Under the pieces are notes generated by a model. The model saw only the letters and a program-made list of their open reading frames with translations. It had not been told where the DNA came from and ran no database searches. From Gyromitra esculenta (taxonomy: Eukaryota; Ascomycota; Pezizomycetes; Pezizales; Discinaceae): a stretch of DNA of 64,000 nt. This document shows, in pieces, positions 46,301 to 54,443 of the stretch (its first letter is position 1; each line of letters begins with the position of its first letter). The stretch spans positions 434,001 to 498,000 of the forward strand of contig JBCAML010000016.1 in assembly GCA_038503075.1 (NCBI GenBank), given 5' to 3'. Both the position numbers and the translations under genes were made by a program.

Positions 46301-47533
46301 AGTTAATCCTTTTTCTGCCAACTTACGCCATGAGATGAGATTTGTCGTTCCTAGTTTAGGAACATAGAGAACTTTATCGAGTTTAATTGGCCTGATACTT
46401 CCTTGGATGTTGGCGACAGTGAAGCCGGTGATTTTGAGTTTATCGCCGGGTACTGCGACTGTTCCTGTTGCTGTTTGTTTTTCTGAGAAGGCTGATCCGG
46501 ACATGTGGTCTGTTGCTCCTGTATCAAGAATCCATTCTTCCTGTTGTCCAGTATTAGTTGCAAGGGCAGTTGCATTCATCCAGGTGAGGTCTAAGTCTTC
46601 TTCGACCCATCCAGAGAGATCGACTTCTTCAGAAGGTTGTCCAAATTGAGGATAATCGACATCGATAAAGCAGAAGTCCATGAAAGATGCTGTCCATCCT
46701 TCGGCGGTTATTTCCACTATGTTAGATTCCGTCTTTTCTTCTCTTTTTTTGGCTTTCCTTTTTCGGCAGTCCTTCTGGAGGTGTCCTATATAAGTGTCCC
46801 CATTTTTCTTGCAGTAGGAGCATTCTTTGGAAGTGTCTCGCTTGAAACCTCCTTTGGTTCTGCTCGCATTGAAGGATTCTGTTGCTTGTGTCGATAGTTC
46901 TTTGCGTGTAGCGATGTCCATAAGCTTGTCATAGACGTCCTGGTATGTCATCTTCTCTTTTGTTTGGAGGTTGTCTACCACATTGTCGAGGGATTCGTGA
47001 CGAAGGGTCATTAGCAGGAAGGATCCTTTGGCTTCGACGTTGTTGGACAATTTGTTCATGATCTGGCCAAAGGTTTCGGTGGGATCGCTTTTGTATTGTT
47101 CCGTTCTCTCGTTGAGTTCTGTCCAAGCTGTTGCAAATGTCGACACATGGTCCTTAAGGGATACGTCGGGGGTGTATTGGAGGTTGAAGACTCTAGCCGC
47201 TAACTGATGAAGAGTACTCGTGGTTCTTCTGTCGAACATGTCTTCGAGACTTTTCCACATAACAGCTGCATTGGGGGATGGGGTCATAGCGCCGAAAACT
47301 TCTCCGTCGATGTTTTGGACTAAGAAAGCTTTGGCCCAGATATTTTTCTTCTTCCATGCTGTTACCCCTTCTTCATCGGTGCTGGCCGGTATTGTTGACT
47401 TTCCAAGCATGAGGGCGTCAACGTCGTAGTACTCGAGCATGATAATTGCTGCGGTTCTCCATCGTGGATAGTCAGCTTGACTGGCGAGAATGACTTTTAG
47501 CGTGGGGATGCGCTCGTGCGTAGAGGACGACAT
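43349..47533 (-). CDS. Copia element 1 gag-pol polyprotein
   Basis: One uninterrupted frame of 1394 residues. Order: gag (UBN2-like, FNLQYTPDVSLKDHVSTF); a knuckle with unusual spacing (CSYCKKNGDTYIGHLQKDC, CX2CX9HX4C); protease WILDTGATDHMSG; integrase HHCC (WHERLGHLP, CPSCLMGK) and DDE core (IHSDLSGRFP, RFRSDNGGEY, ESNGVAERFNR); a Ser/Asp-rich spacer (SDSDSDSD, encoded by a GAATCGGAGTC microsatellite near 45200-45260); reverse transcriptase (NETFSPVFRYESIR, DVKNAFLNG, catalytic FVDD in AAFVDDLATF); RNase H (GYADASHAAD, SSTEAEYMAISEA, HIDVHFHYVRE). Integrase before reverse transcriptase defines Copia/Ty1. No stop or frameshift was seen. Gag and pol are in one frame, so the gag:pol ratio must be set some other way. 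Confidence 0.93.
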   Translation of the reverse strand: MSSSTHERIPTLKVILASQADYPRWRTAAIIMLEYYDVDALMLGKSTIPASTDEEGVTAWKKKNIWAKAFLVQNIDGEVFGAMTPSPNAAVMWKSLEDMFDRRTTSTLHQLAARVFNLQYTPDVSLKDHVSTFATAWTELNERTEQYKSDPTETFGQIMNKLSNNVEAKGSFLLMTLRHESLDNVVDNLQTKEKMTYQDVYDKLMDIATRKELSTQATESFNASRTKGGFKRDTSKECSYCKKNGDTYIGHLQKDCRKRKAKKREEKTESNIVEITAEGWTASFMDFCFIDVDYPQFGQPSEEVDLSGWVEEDLDLTWMNATALATNTGQQEEWILDTGATDHMSGSAFSEKQTATGTVAVPGDKLKITGFTVANIQGSIRPIKLDKVLYVPKLGTTNLISWRKLAEKGLTLEGKGEKLSVLKGGQVQAIATLNRNRNLYILDLKEGASAMTTSVDWHERLGHLPSSALAKLKESVKDGELLPNSFSHCPSCLMGKSTKLPRPSSNSPPTDKLELIHSDLSGRFPVEPPGGYHYFISFIDDFSRFASVYLLKNKSDATEAIKTYVTNMERRTGKKVKRFRSDNGGEYVNKELMEDFKKKGITHETTVPYSHESNGVAERFNRTIQDMVRTVGITSGLPRNLWAEGISMLAHVKNRVPHRSINKTPFEAFNGYKPSISHLRRFGEEAYTHIPVEARNPGTKLEARALQGKICGYGQTTGEYRVYIPSLKKVVRSRDVRFTKQESEAKGDTRTSDSDSSSEDSSDSDSDSDSDSDSGPKNNLVPKSTSGEDKEEEGEKKRADKSGEESEAPKTPPRNSRAPASSVFPHLEPQKNAWELPKARKEKERTTLSFQEALRRSDRVSKPPQRFDEEALLVTGGPQNFQEATTGPDEEKWIEAMDEEYQALLGNQVWTVVQRPQGKKVVKSRWVYHPKLGPDGKIIRHKARFVAKGYSQIQGIDYNETFSPVFRYESIRILFAIMASHQGNWTSRQSDVKNAFLNGELQEEVYLEQPEGYERGNNCVLKLQKTLYGLKQSPREWHSVLFHELQNLGLRRSTFDPSVFINQKNTLILAAFVDDLATFSTDPKEDQRVADHLATVFRMTDNGHVNWIVGIRVTYASDYIKLDQTAYLERVLERFDMTDCRSVKTPLENNGLTPAPEGTATPAEVTRYQEIIGSLMYAAIGTRPDLTFAVTFLSSFSTNPGPDHWTAVKRILRYLRGTTKLGLVYNKNPRKTLYLEGYADASHAADVGSRRSTSGNCFLLNNCLITWRTEKQKSVAISSTEAEYMAISEASRQLVWLKRGMEELKLWEERKYVLKGDNTGALSLVKNPVFHKRSKHIDVHFHYVREQFENNVFELVYVPTAENLGDLFTKGLERIKHQGFLLLLGCLEQEGVLE

Positions 47534-47589
47534 TTTGATCGAAGTGAGGAGTTCTTTTTGCTATGAGATTTTTTTAAATAAAACCTCCC

Positions 47590-47601
47590 GGGCTCATAAC
47601 C
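47590..47601 (-). promoter_or_regulatory. Copia element 1 primer-binding site (half-tRNA-iMet type)
   Basis: Sense GGTTATGAGCCC directly follows the 5' LTR. It is complementary to GGGCTCATAACC, which matches the anticodon arm (anticodon CAT) of yeast initiator tRNA-Met as I remember it. Drosophila copia and Ty5 use such a cleaved half tRNA. Confidence 0.7.
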
Positions 47602-47836
47602 TTTTGAAATGGTATAAGATAGTGTAGAGAATAAATGACTATTTCGATACTGATTTAAGCTACTAAATCCTCTGACTTAAATACTCCTTATTCCTCATTC
47701 AACAAACTCGTTACCACAAGGAAATATGCCCGTCGGGCTAATACAAAGTAAATCCTCCGTCGGCTAAACATCTATCCGCGTTACTCCGGATGTACCACCA
47801 CAATAGTATTATAGGTGAGAGCACCTTATTCCAACA
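47602..47836 (-). repeat. Copia element 1, 5' LTR
   Basis: 235 bp, identical by eye to 43125-43359. The Copia element 2 RNase H frame runs a few codons into it (stop at 47826), which is an insertion artefact. Confidence 0.9.
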
Positions 47837-50386
47837 ATCCTTTGGTAAACAAGTCCACCACATTTTCCTCAGTGGGTACATAGGATAAAGAAAACGCTTT
47901 TCTCACTAATTTCTCCCTAACAAAATGAAAATGCACATCAATGTGCTTTGAACGAGTATGAAAAACCGGATTTTCTGCTAGCAACTTGGCCCCAGTATTA
48001 TCCTCCAATAATTCATATATTCCTTTGAAGCCCAGGTTTTTTATTGCCCTCTTCATCCATACCAATTGTCTTGCTGCTTCGGAAAGTGACATGTATTCTG
48101 CTTCGGTTGTGGAGGTTGCAACTAACTTTTGTTTGCTGGTTTTCCATGAGACCAAGCAGCCATTTATGAAGAAGCAGTTTCCAGAAAAGGATTGTCAGTC
48201 GGGTATATTCGAGGTGTAGCTAGCATCTGCATACCCTATCAAGTGTACCGTTTGGGCTTTTACTCTAGGATAGGTGAGTCCGAAGTTGAGCGTCCCTTTG
48301 ATGTATCTGAGAATCCTTTTAACTGCAATCCAGTGATCAGGTCCGGGATGTGATGCGAATTGAGAGAGACAGATGGTTGAAAAGGCAATGTCTGGTCAGG
48401 TTCCCAGTGCTGCATACATGAGAGACCCAATGATAGCTTGAAACTCTGTAGTTTCTACCGCTTCTCCTTCGTATTTCGTGAGTCCGTGATTTTCGAAAGG
48501 AGTAGATACCGCCCGAGATTCTTTCATCCCAAACCTCTTGAGTACTCGTTGAAGGTATGCTGTTTGGGTGAGTCGTATCGAGGATGCTGAGTAGATAAAA
48601 TTAATGCCCACCATCCAACTGATTTCTTCGCCACCTGTCATCCTAAAACGTTTTTCTAGATGGACGAAGATTTCTGTTTCTGCATTGGAGTCGCTGAAGA
48701 ACGATCCTAGATCGTCAACGAACGCAGCAATAATTACCGTTCTTTCTTTATTGATAAAAATGCTGGGATCGAAATTTGTTTTAAGGATTCCTTTTTCCTC
48801 TAGTGCTTCGCATAGGATATCGTGCCAGGCGCGAGGGGATTGTTTGAGTCCGTAGAGAGTTTTTCGGAGCTTCAAAACATTTCCGCTTCCAACTTCAAAT
48901 CCCTTTGGTTGTTTCACCATGACTGTCTTTTTGATTGATGCATTTAAGAAGGCGTTTTTGACGTCCCTCTGTTTCGTCTTCCAATTTTGTTGGGGGAGTG
49001 TGGCTACGAGAGCGAAGATCATCCTTAGTGACTCATACCTAAAAAAGGGGGAAAACGTTTCCTGATAGTCGATACCCTCAACCTGTGAAAATCCTCTGGC
49101 AACGAATCTTGCTTTGTGGCGTAGTACTTCTCCTTCTGATCCAAGTTTGAGAACATAATGCCACCGAGATCCTACCACTTTCTTTCCTTCAGGACGGGGA
49201 ATTACTTCCCAGGTCTCGTTTGATACCAGTGCATTGTACTCTTCTTGCATCGCTTCCTTCCACTCAGTTGAATCCTCGGCCGTGATCGCTTTCTTATAGG
49301 TGTTAGGTTCAGTGAAGGTGAGATTTGCACTGGACCCGTATTTGTCAATGGGCTTCTTTAGACGGTTGGATCTGCGTAGAGAAACATTTGGGCCGAGTGA
49401 TCTTATAGAAGATTGAGGTGGATCATTGAAGATGCTTGAATTAAGAGGTGAGTTCCTTCTTAGCCTGAGGAATTCATCATCGCTAACAGGGTCTTCAAGG
49501 GGTGGTAGTCGTTCTTCTGCCTCTCTGAGGAGTTGTTGAACTTCTTCATCATCTGTTAGTTCATCGTCGCTTGAGATAGGCGATTTGGCGAGATCTGTTT
49601 TCAGCGTTCTGGAAGCCATGGGTGATTCCATAAAAGATCCTGGAAGTTCTTTTGGTATTAGAGTGTCTTCCACTTTCTCTTCTTTCTTCTCGGTTTCTTC
49701 ATCGCTGTTGTCCAACTGATCGTCTTTTTCGCTTTCAGATTCATCTACTTCCCCTGAGTTTTTGATGATATCTTCCCCTGTCGAAGGACTGGGAAAGCGA
49801 ATGTTTCGAGACATAAAGACTCTTTGCCTGATGGGGTCGTAGACTCGGTAGATACCTTGGCTCGAGCTGTATCCACAGATTTTGATTTCCACAGCTCTAG
49901 GTTCTAGTTTCGTGCCTGCAGGGCAAGCTTCTTCGGATATATGGGAGTATCCAATGTCCCCGAAAGTTCTGAAGTATGCGATTGAGGGTTTCTTTCCAAA
50001 AAAGGCTTCAAACGGGGTAACTGGAAGGAAGGAATGTGGAAGTCGATTTTTAACATGTACCATCATACTCACAGCTTCGCCCCACAGGTTTTTTGGAAGT
50101 CCGGAGGAAATAAAGGCTACTCTGATCATGGTACCTATGGTCTGGTTATACCTTTCTGCTACCCCGTTAGACTGGTGGGAATAGGAAGTTGTTGGTTCGC
50201 TAATTATTCCTTTTGCCTCTAGAAACTGCATAAACTCTTTTCCCATATACTCCCCTCCTCTGTCGCTCCTAAACCTTTTGACTTTGGTACTTTGAACATT
50301 TTCCACCTGTGCCACATAGCTTTTGAATGCTTGTAGAGCGCCGTCCTTGGTTTTAAGCAGGTAGACATGAGTGTACCGAGTATAAT
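47837..50386 (-). pseudogene. Copia element 2: integrase core, reverse transcriptase, RNase H
   Basis: Frame continuing after the solo LTR at 50387. Seen: RYTHVYLLKTKDGALQAF, RFRSDRGGEYMGKEF and SNGVAERYNQTIG (integrase), RYESLRMIFALVA, RDVKNAFLNA, AAFVDDLGSF (reverse transcriptase), and RNase H with GYADASYTSN and TTEAEYMSLSEAARQL. Two in-frame TGA codons: 48396-48398 (GT-TGA-PD where element 1 has GTRPD) and 48195-48197 (D-TGA-Q where element 1 has SRRST). Both fit CGA-to-TGA changes. The 3' end is cut at 47837 by Copia element 1. About 55-60% similar to element 1 by eye, so a separate family. Confidence 0.85.
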
Positions 50387-50797
50387 TTTCATGGATGGTT
50401 GTTTTCGTTGGTCGGCTAAGTACAGGGGTACAGGGTTGTCATGTTGTGTTGATGTTCTTCATGTTTCTTTGGGTTTCCGTTACAATGAGTCAGGTCTTTG
50501 TCATCGAACGAGTTGGAATGTGGTATATAAGCGAAGGGGTTTCTCCTCTTCTTGTACTTTTCCTTCTTCCTTCTTTAAGCAACGTCTTCTATTGTTCACT
50601 CTTGTATTCCACAAATACAAACCTCGGTTACACCTCGTAACCTGTCGCTGTCGCTGTCATCAAGTCATCCTAAACTTGATCCACGTGTAGAGCCTGTAGA
50701 ATCTCCGTACACATTCTCGCTGTTGGTTTCCCACTCAAGTAGCACTGCTCATCTCGGGGGATACTCGAGAGCTTGACAAGAAACCCACTCCCTGAGA
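50387..50797 (-). repeat. Solo LTR (chromovirus family)
   Basis: 411 bp, TTTCATGG...CCTGAGA, flanked by ATAAT at 50382-50386 and 50798-50802. Carries TGAGTCA (about 50487) and GTATATAAG (about 50523). Inserted in the integrase core next to the FIDDY motif. Confidence 0.9.
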
Positions 50798-50818
50798 ATA
50801 ATCATCAATGAAGGTAAT

Positions 50819-51227
50819 TCTCAGGGAGTGAGGTTTTCCGTCAAGCTCTCAGGTATCCCCCGAGATAAGCAGTGCTACTTGAATGGAAAACTAAGCGACG
50901 AGAGTATTCACGAAGTTCCACAGGCTCTACAAGTGGTTCAAGTAAAGAGGACTTGAAGACGGCGACAGCGCGAGGTTATGAGATATAACTGAGGTTTGTA
51001 TTGTGAAATACAAGAGTGTACGATAGAAGACGTTGCTTAAGGAAGAAGAAGAAAAAGTACAACAAGAGGGGAAATCCCTTCGCTTATATACTCATAATCC
51101 ACCTCTCTGATGACAAATGTATGACTCATTGTAAAGGAAACCAAGGGAAACATATCGAAAGAACAACAAAGTAACACAACAAAACACCCATACCACTAAC
51201 CAAATAACACGACAACCATCCATGAAA
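50819..51227 (+). repeat. Solo LTR (chromovirus family), opposite orientation
   Basis: 409 bp, TCTCAGGG...CCATGAAA on the plus strand, flanked by GTAAT at 50814-50818 and 51228-51232. Only 21 bp separate it from the inverted copy at 50387-50797. Strand here is opposite to all the LTRs listed as minus: relative to those it is inverted. Confidence 0.9.
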
Positions 51228-51620
51228 GTAATATAATAATGAAAGCCTTCACGAGCGTCGAGTGAAAACCGTCCACTGAGATCTGAATGGATGAGCTCTA
51301 AAGGTGCCTTGGTGGTACTACCGGGTCAAGTGACAGGTGGTCTTTTTGATTTTCCAAGAAGACAGTCTGTACAGCTTTCGCTAACTCCATCTGCTGGTAG
51401 GAATTGGGGATCAATAACTAGTGACCGGAGTTTAGAGAGTGAAGACGCAGGAAGGTGTCCTAGTCTTGTGTGCCATATGTAAAAGCCGTCAGTAGTGATG
51501 GAGTAGGCATGAGAGGAGGAGTCTTTGATCATAAATAGTCCCCTGTCAGCACTCAGTTTCGCAACTGCTCTGATGGCACCATTCATGGTGATCCTTATTT
51601 CGTTTCCTTCTCCGACCATT
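51228..51620 (-). pseudogene. Copia element 2: pre-integrase and integrase zinc-finger fragment
   Basis: Frame between two solo LTRs: KMVGEGNEIRITMNG, WHTRLGHLPASSLSKL and CTDCLLGKS (HHCC finger), an in-frame TGA at 51326-51328 (PPVT-TGA-PG), then IHSDLSGRFSLDAREGFHYY leading to the catalytic Asp. The neighbouring insertions fall exactly between codons of an otherwise normal integrase once their duplications are removed. Confidence 0.8.
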
Positions 51621-52032
51621 TCTCACGGTATGACCTTGTTTAAGCCCTTCAGTATCCCTGAAGGTGAGCAGAGCTACTTAAACGGAAAGGTCAAGCAACA
51701 AGGTATACAATGTTTCTACAGGTCCTACGTGGGTCTAACTCAAGGCGAGTTAAGTGTAAAGAGTTTCACAGCGACAGCGACCGCGAGTATTCTGAGATAG
51801 AATCGAGGTAGTATTAAAACGATACAGCAGAAGTAAGGTAAGAACGTTGCTTAAGGAAAAAAAAGAAGAAGATGCAAGCGAACAATTTACATCCTTTAAA
51901 TACCCCGCTTTTCTGTCATCATGACTCATAACTGGTAACAACCAAAAACACAAAGACATTATACTCCTAACCGAGATCCCATCACTACCCATACAATATC
52001 CTGGACCCATTTACTCCATCTTATCCGTGAAA
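51621..52032 (+). repeat. Solo LTR (chromovirus family), same orientation as 50819
   Basis: 412 bp, TCTCACGG...CCGTGAAA, flanked by CCATT at 51616-51620 and 52033-52037. Sequence is closer to the LTRs of the full chromovirus than to the copy at 50819. Contains TGACTCA (about 51924). Confidence 0.9.
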
Positions 52033-53335
52033 CCATTTTGTATCCCTGACCTGCTAGCTTTTGCCATGAAATTAGGCTGCTCTCACCAAGTTCAGGTACC
52101 ACTAATACTCGCTTGATGTGAATGGGTTCGTTTGAAGTGATAAGGTTTGCTTCTCCGATTCCTGTTACTTGAAGTTTCTGTCCTCCTGCTGCTGTCATGG
52201 TTGAGGACGTTTTCGTTACTTTTGTAGCATTGATGCCTGTCATATGATCGGAAGATCCTGTATCGAAAATCCATTCGCTTTTATTACTTGTACCAGTGGC
52301 TAGGGCAAAGCTTGTAAGAAGGGTGCAGGTGTCATTCCAGTTTAGGTCTTCTAAGATATCATTTTGAGAAAGGTCCTGAGATATAAAATAGTCGGGGTAT
52401 TCGCAATCTACCCAGGTTAAATCTAAAAATGAAATATACGAAAAAGTTAAGCAGTAGGTCATGAAACATGAGCTATTCATATCAGCCACAGTAGCATTAG
52501 TTTGTGCTGATGATTGTTTTGCTGCCTTCTTTTTCCTACATTCTTTGGCAAGATGTCCTTTGTATGGTGTTCCGCGTTCCTTGCAGTAGGCACATTCTTT
52601 TCCATTGTCAGGACGTTGAGGAGTTCTTGCGGCTTGAAGAACTTCTGCTTCTTTTGACTGTTCGGGACGGGTGGAGAGATCGATGAGTTTTTCGTAAGCG
52701 TCCTCATATGTGAGGTCAGCTTTGGTCTGAAGGTTATCGATAACATTTTCCATTGTTTCGTGTTGTATGGATAAGATGAGAAAGGCTGCTTTTGATTTGG
52801 CATCCTTTGCAATTCCGTGCATGTGGAATCCGAATCCGTCAGTGTCTTTGGCGTGTTGCGTGGTACGTTCGAGGAGCATATTCCACTGGTTGTCAAAGGT
52901 TGCGACGTGGTCTTTGAGAGTAGTCTCAGGAGTATAACGAAGTGTCATGAGGTTTCCGACAAGCTGATGAAGGGTGCTCGTTGTTTTCCGATTGAACATG
53001 TCCTCGAGTGATTTCCACATTTCGCTTGCAATCTTTGATTTTGCCATGGATCTGTGGACATCTCGTTCAATGTTGTGAATGATGAAAGCTCTTGCCCATT
53101 TGTTCTGTTTTTCGTGGGCAAGCTTCTTCGTTTGATGAGAAGTTTCTGTGTCTGAGGAGACAGTAGATCCAGTGGCTACCATTGGTGTGACTGGAGGTTT
53201 GGTAGTGCCATCGACTACTTCGAGAATGTCGTAGTAGTCAAGCATGGCTTCAGTGGCATCGCGCCAGTCGACGTAATCGCTTTGCCCAGAAAGTTTAATG
53301 GACAAAGTGAGAATGCGTTCATGAGAGGAAGTCAT
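52033..53335 (-). pseudogene. Copia element 2: gag and protease
   Basis: Starts at MTSSHERILTL (53335), which lines up with the start of element 1 (MSSSTHERIPTL); a Met 12 codons upstream is less likely. Seen: gag with MFNRKTTSTLHQLVGNLMTLRY and TLKDHVATFDNQWN; knuckle CAYCKERGTPYKGHLAKEC (same CX2CX9HX4C spacing as element 1); protease WIFDTGSSDHMTG; then LISWQKLAGQGYK up to the solo LTR at 52032. No stop in this part. The shared odd knuckle spacing ties the two Copia families together. Confidence 0.85.
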
Positions 53336-53387
53336 CTTTTCGAGTAGATCAAAAGATATCGATCGTGACAAAAGAACGGTGGTCTAG

Positions 53388-53796
53388 TTTCATGGATTAA
53401 TGTTTCGTTGACTGGTCGGGTAAATGGGTATATGGTCGTTGCGTTTTGTTAATGTTCTTTGTGTTTCTATGGGTTTCCTGTTTCAATGAGTCATGTCTTT
53501 GTCAGCGAAAGAGTTGGAACGTGGTATATAAGCGAAGGGTTTTCCCCTCTTGTTGTACTTTTCCTTCTTCTTTCCTTAAGCAACGTCTTCTATTGTTCAC
53601 TCTTGTATTTCACAATACAAATCTCGGTTACACCTCTTAATCCTCCGCTGTCGCTGCCATCAAGTCATCATAACTTGATCCACTCGTAGAGCCTGTAGAA
53701 TCTTTGTATACTCTCTCGTCATTGGATTCTCACTCAAGTAGCACTGCTCATCTTGGGGGATACCTGAGAGCTTGACAAGAACCCTGCTCCTTGAGA
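53388..53796 (-). repeat. Solo LTR (chromovirus family)
   Basis: 409 bp, TTTCATGG...CCTTGAGA, flanked by TCTAG at 53383-53387 and 53797-53801. Sits in the leader of Copia element 2 between primer site and gag. Has ATGAGTCAT (about 53486) and GTATATAAG (about 53523). Confidence 0.9.
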
Positions 53797-53843
53797 TCTA
53801 GCCTCTTGATCGTCAGCGAAAGTCTTCTGTTTAGTTACAATCC

Positions 53844-53855
53844 GGGCTCATAACC
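53844..53855 (-). promoter_or_regulatory. Copia element 2 primer-binding site (half-tRNA-iMet type)
   Basis: Same sense GGTTATGAGCCC, directly next to the 5' LTR, as in Copia element 1, although the LTRs of the two families are unrelated. Confidence 0.7.
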
Positions 53856-54121
53856 TATTAAAATATAGGCACAAGACAGCGGGTAAACAGGATAGCTGGT
53901 GTGAGGGAGATACTGATTGATATTGATAATGAACTAAACTATTCCCACAACCCGTACTTAAGGAAAAATCATACCAGTACTGTTGCCTTAGTACTATGAT
54001 CTTCTAAACACTATTCTATCTAACTCGGGATAACATTCTATCCGAGTCGGCGTAACAAACTACCCGCATTGGGTTACAATGCAACCGACCGCATGAAACA
54101 CACGTGAGTCTTACTTTGACA
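53856..54121 (-). repeat. Copia element 2, 5' LTR
   Basis: 266 bp, TGTCAAAG...TTTTAATA in sense. About ten differences from its pair, several clustered (CCCCCACAC versus TTCTAAACAC). Confidence 0.9.
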
Positions 54122-54443
54122 CCAATTTTGCCTTCAATACAGCAGCTCTTGTCTTCCAAACAACAGCATACTTCCCCGCCAGCCACTTCTCTTTTCTATG
54201 CTGTTTTATCCTGTCCTTTGTGTTAGCAAGTCCCTGTTCGAGATTAACTCCGCCCAAGCCAATATCCTCTGGCTCCGAACCTCTGCGGATCAGGGTAATA
54301 ATTTGGTTTCGGAGGTTGGTGCTGGATTCTAAGCTCCCTTTGGCTCTCTCAAGAGACTGGGAGGCGTCTTGAGCTATCTCTGTAGCATCAGCGAGGCGAT
54401 TTCGAAGGGAGAGGGCACGGGAGAGGTTGTTCGACGAGGACAT
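54122..54443 (-). pseudogene. 5' part of host gene split by the Copia insertion
   Basis: Begins MSSSNNLSRALSLRNRL and runs 107 codons to AVLKAKL, where Copia element 2 enters (the apparent ORF ends three codons into the LTR, at VSK). The sequence is helical and charged (TEIAQDASQSLERAKGSLESSTNLRNQI; NTKDRIKQHRKEKWLAGKYAVVWK), probably coiled coil. With the 3' part at 41692-41867 the pre-insertion protein would have had about 119 residues (if TAG is the true stop) or about 165. I do not recognise the family. The remaining 107 residues might still be expressed with a three-residue LTR-encoded tail. Confidence 0.65.

Larger units (their letters stand above)
43125..47836 (-). mobile_element. Copia element 1, apparently intact and recent
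   Basis: Identical 235-bp LTRs (43125-43359 and 47602-47836; no difference found by eye) flank one long open frame. The duplication ATCCT lies at 43120-43124 and 47837-47841. The sense strand is minus: LTR (TGTTGGAATA...TTTCAAAA), primer site, gag-pol, purine tract AAGAAGGGG, LTR. It inserted into the 3' end of the Copia element 2 coding region. Identical LTRs and a full-length ORF suggest recent insertion and possible activity. Confidence 0.93.
41873..54121 (-). mobile_element. Copia element 2 (outer), old and nested
   Basis: LTRs of 266 bp at 41873-42138 and 53856-54121 differ at about ten positions. Both ends are flanked by CCAAT (41868-41872 and 54122-54126). Sense strand is minus: 5' LTR (TGTCAAAG...TTTTAATA), primer site, [solo LTR], gag and protease, [solo LTR], integrase interrupted by [two solo LTRs], reverse transcriptase, RNase H, [Copia element 1], about 980 bp of non-retroviral sequence, purine tract CAGGGGAAG, 3' LTR. 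The coding part has at least three in-frame TGA codons. It is therefore dead and older than everything inside it. Confidence 0.9.

Noticed and set aside
47602..47836. This LTR as a shared LTR of a tandem Copia array
   Set aside because: Both Copia frames touch it, but the ATCCT duplication and the separate 266-bp LTRs of the outer element show a nested insertion instead.
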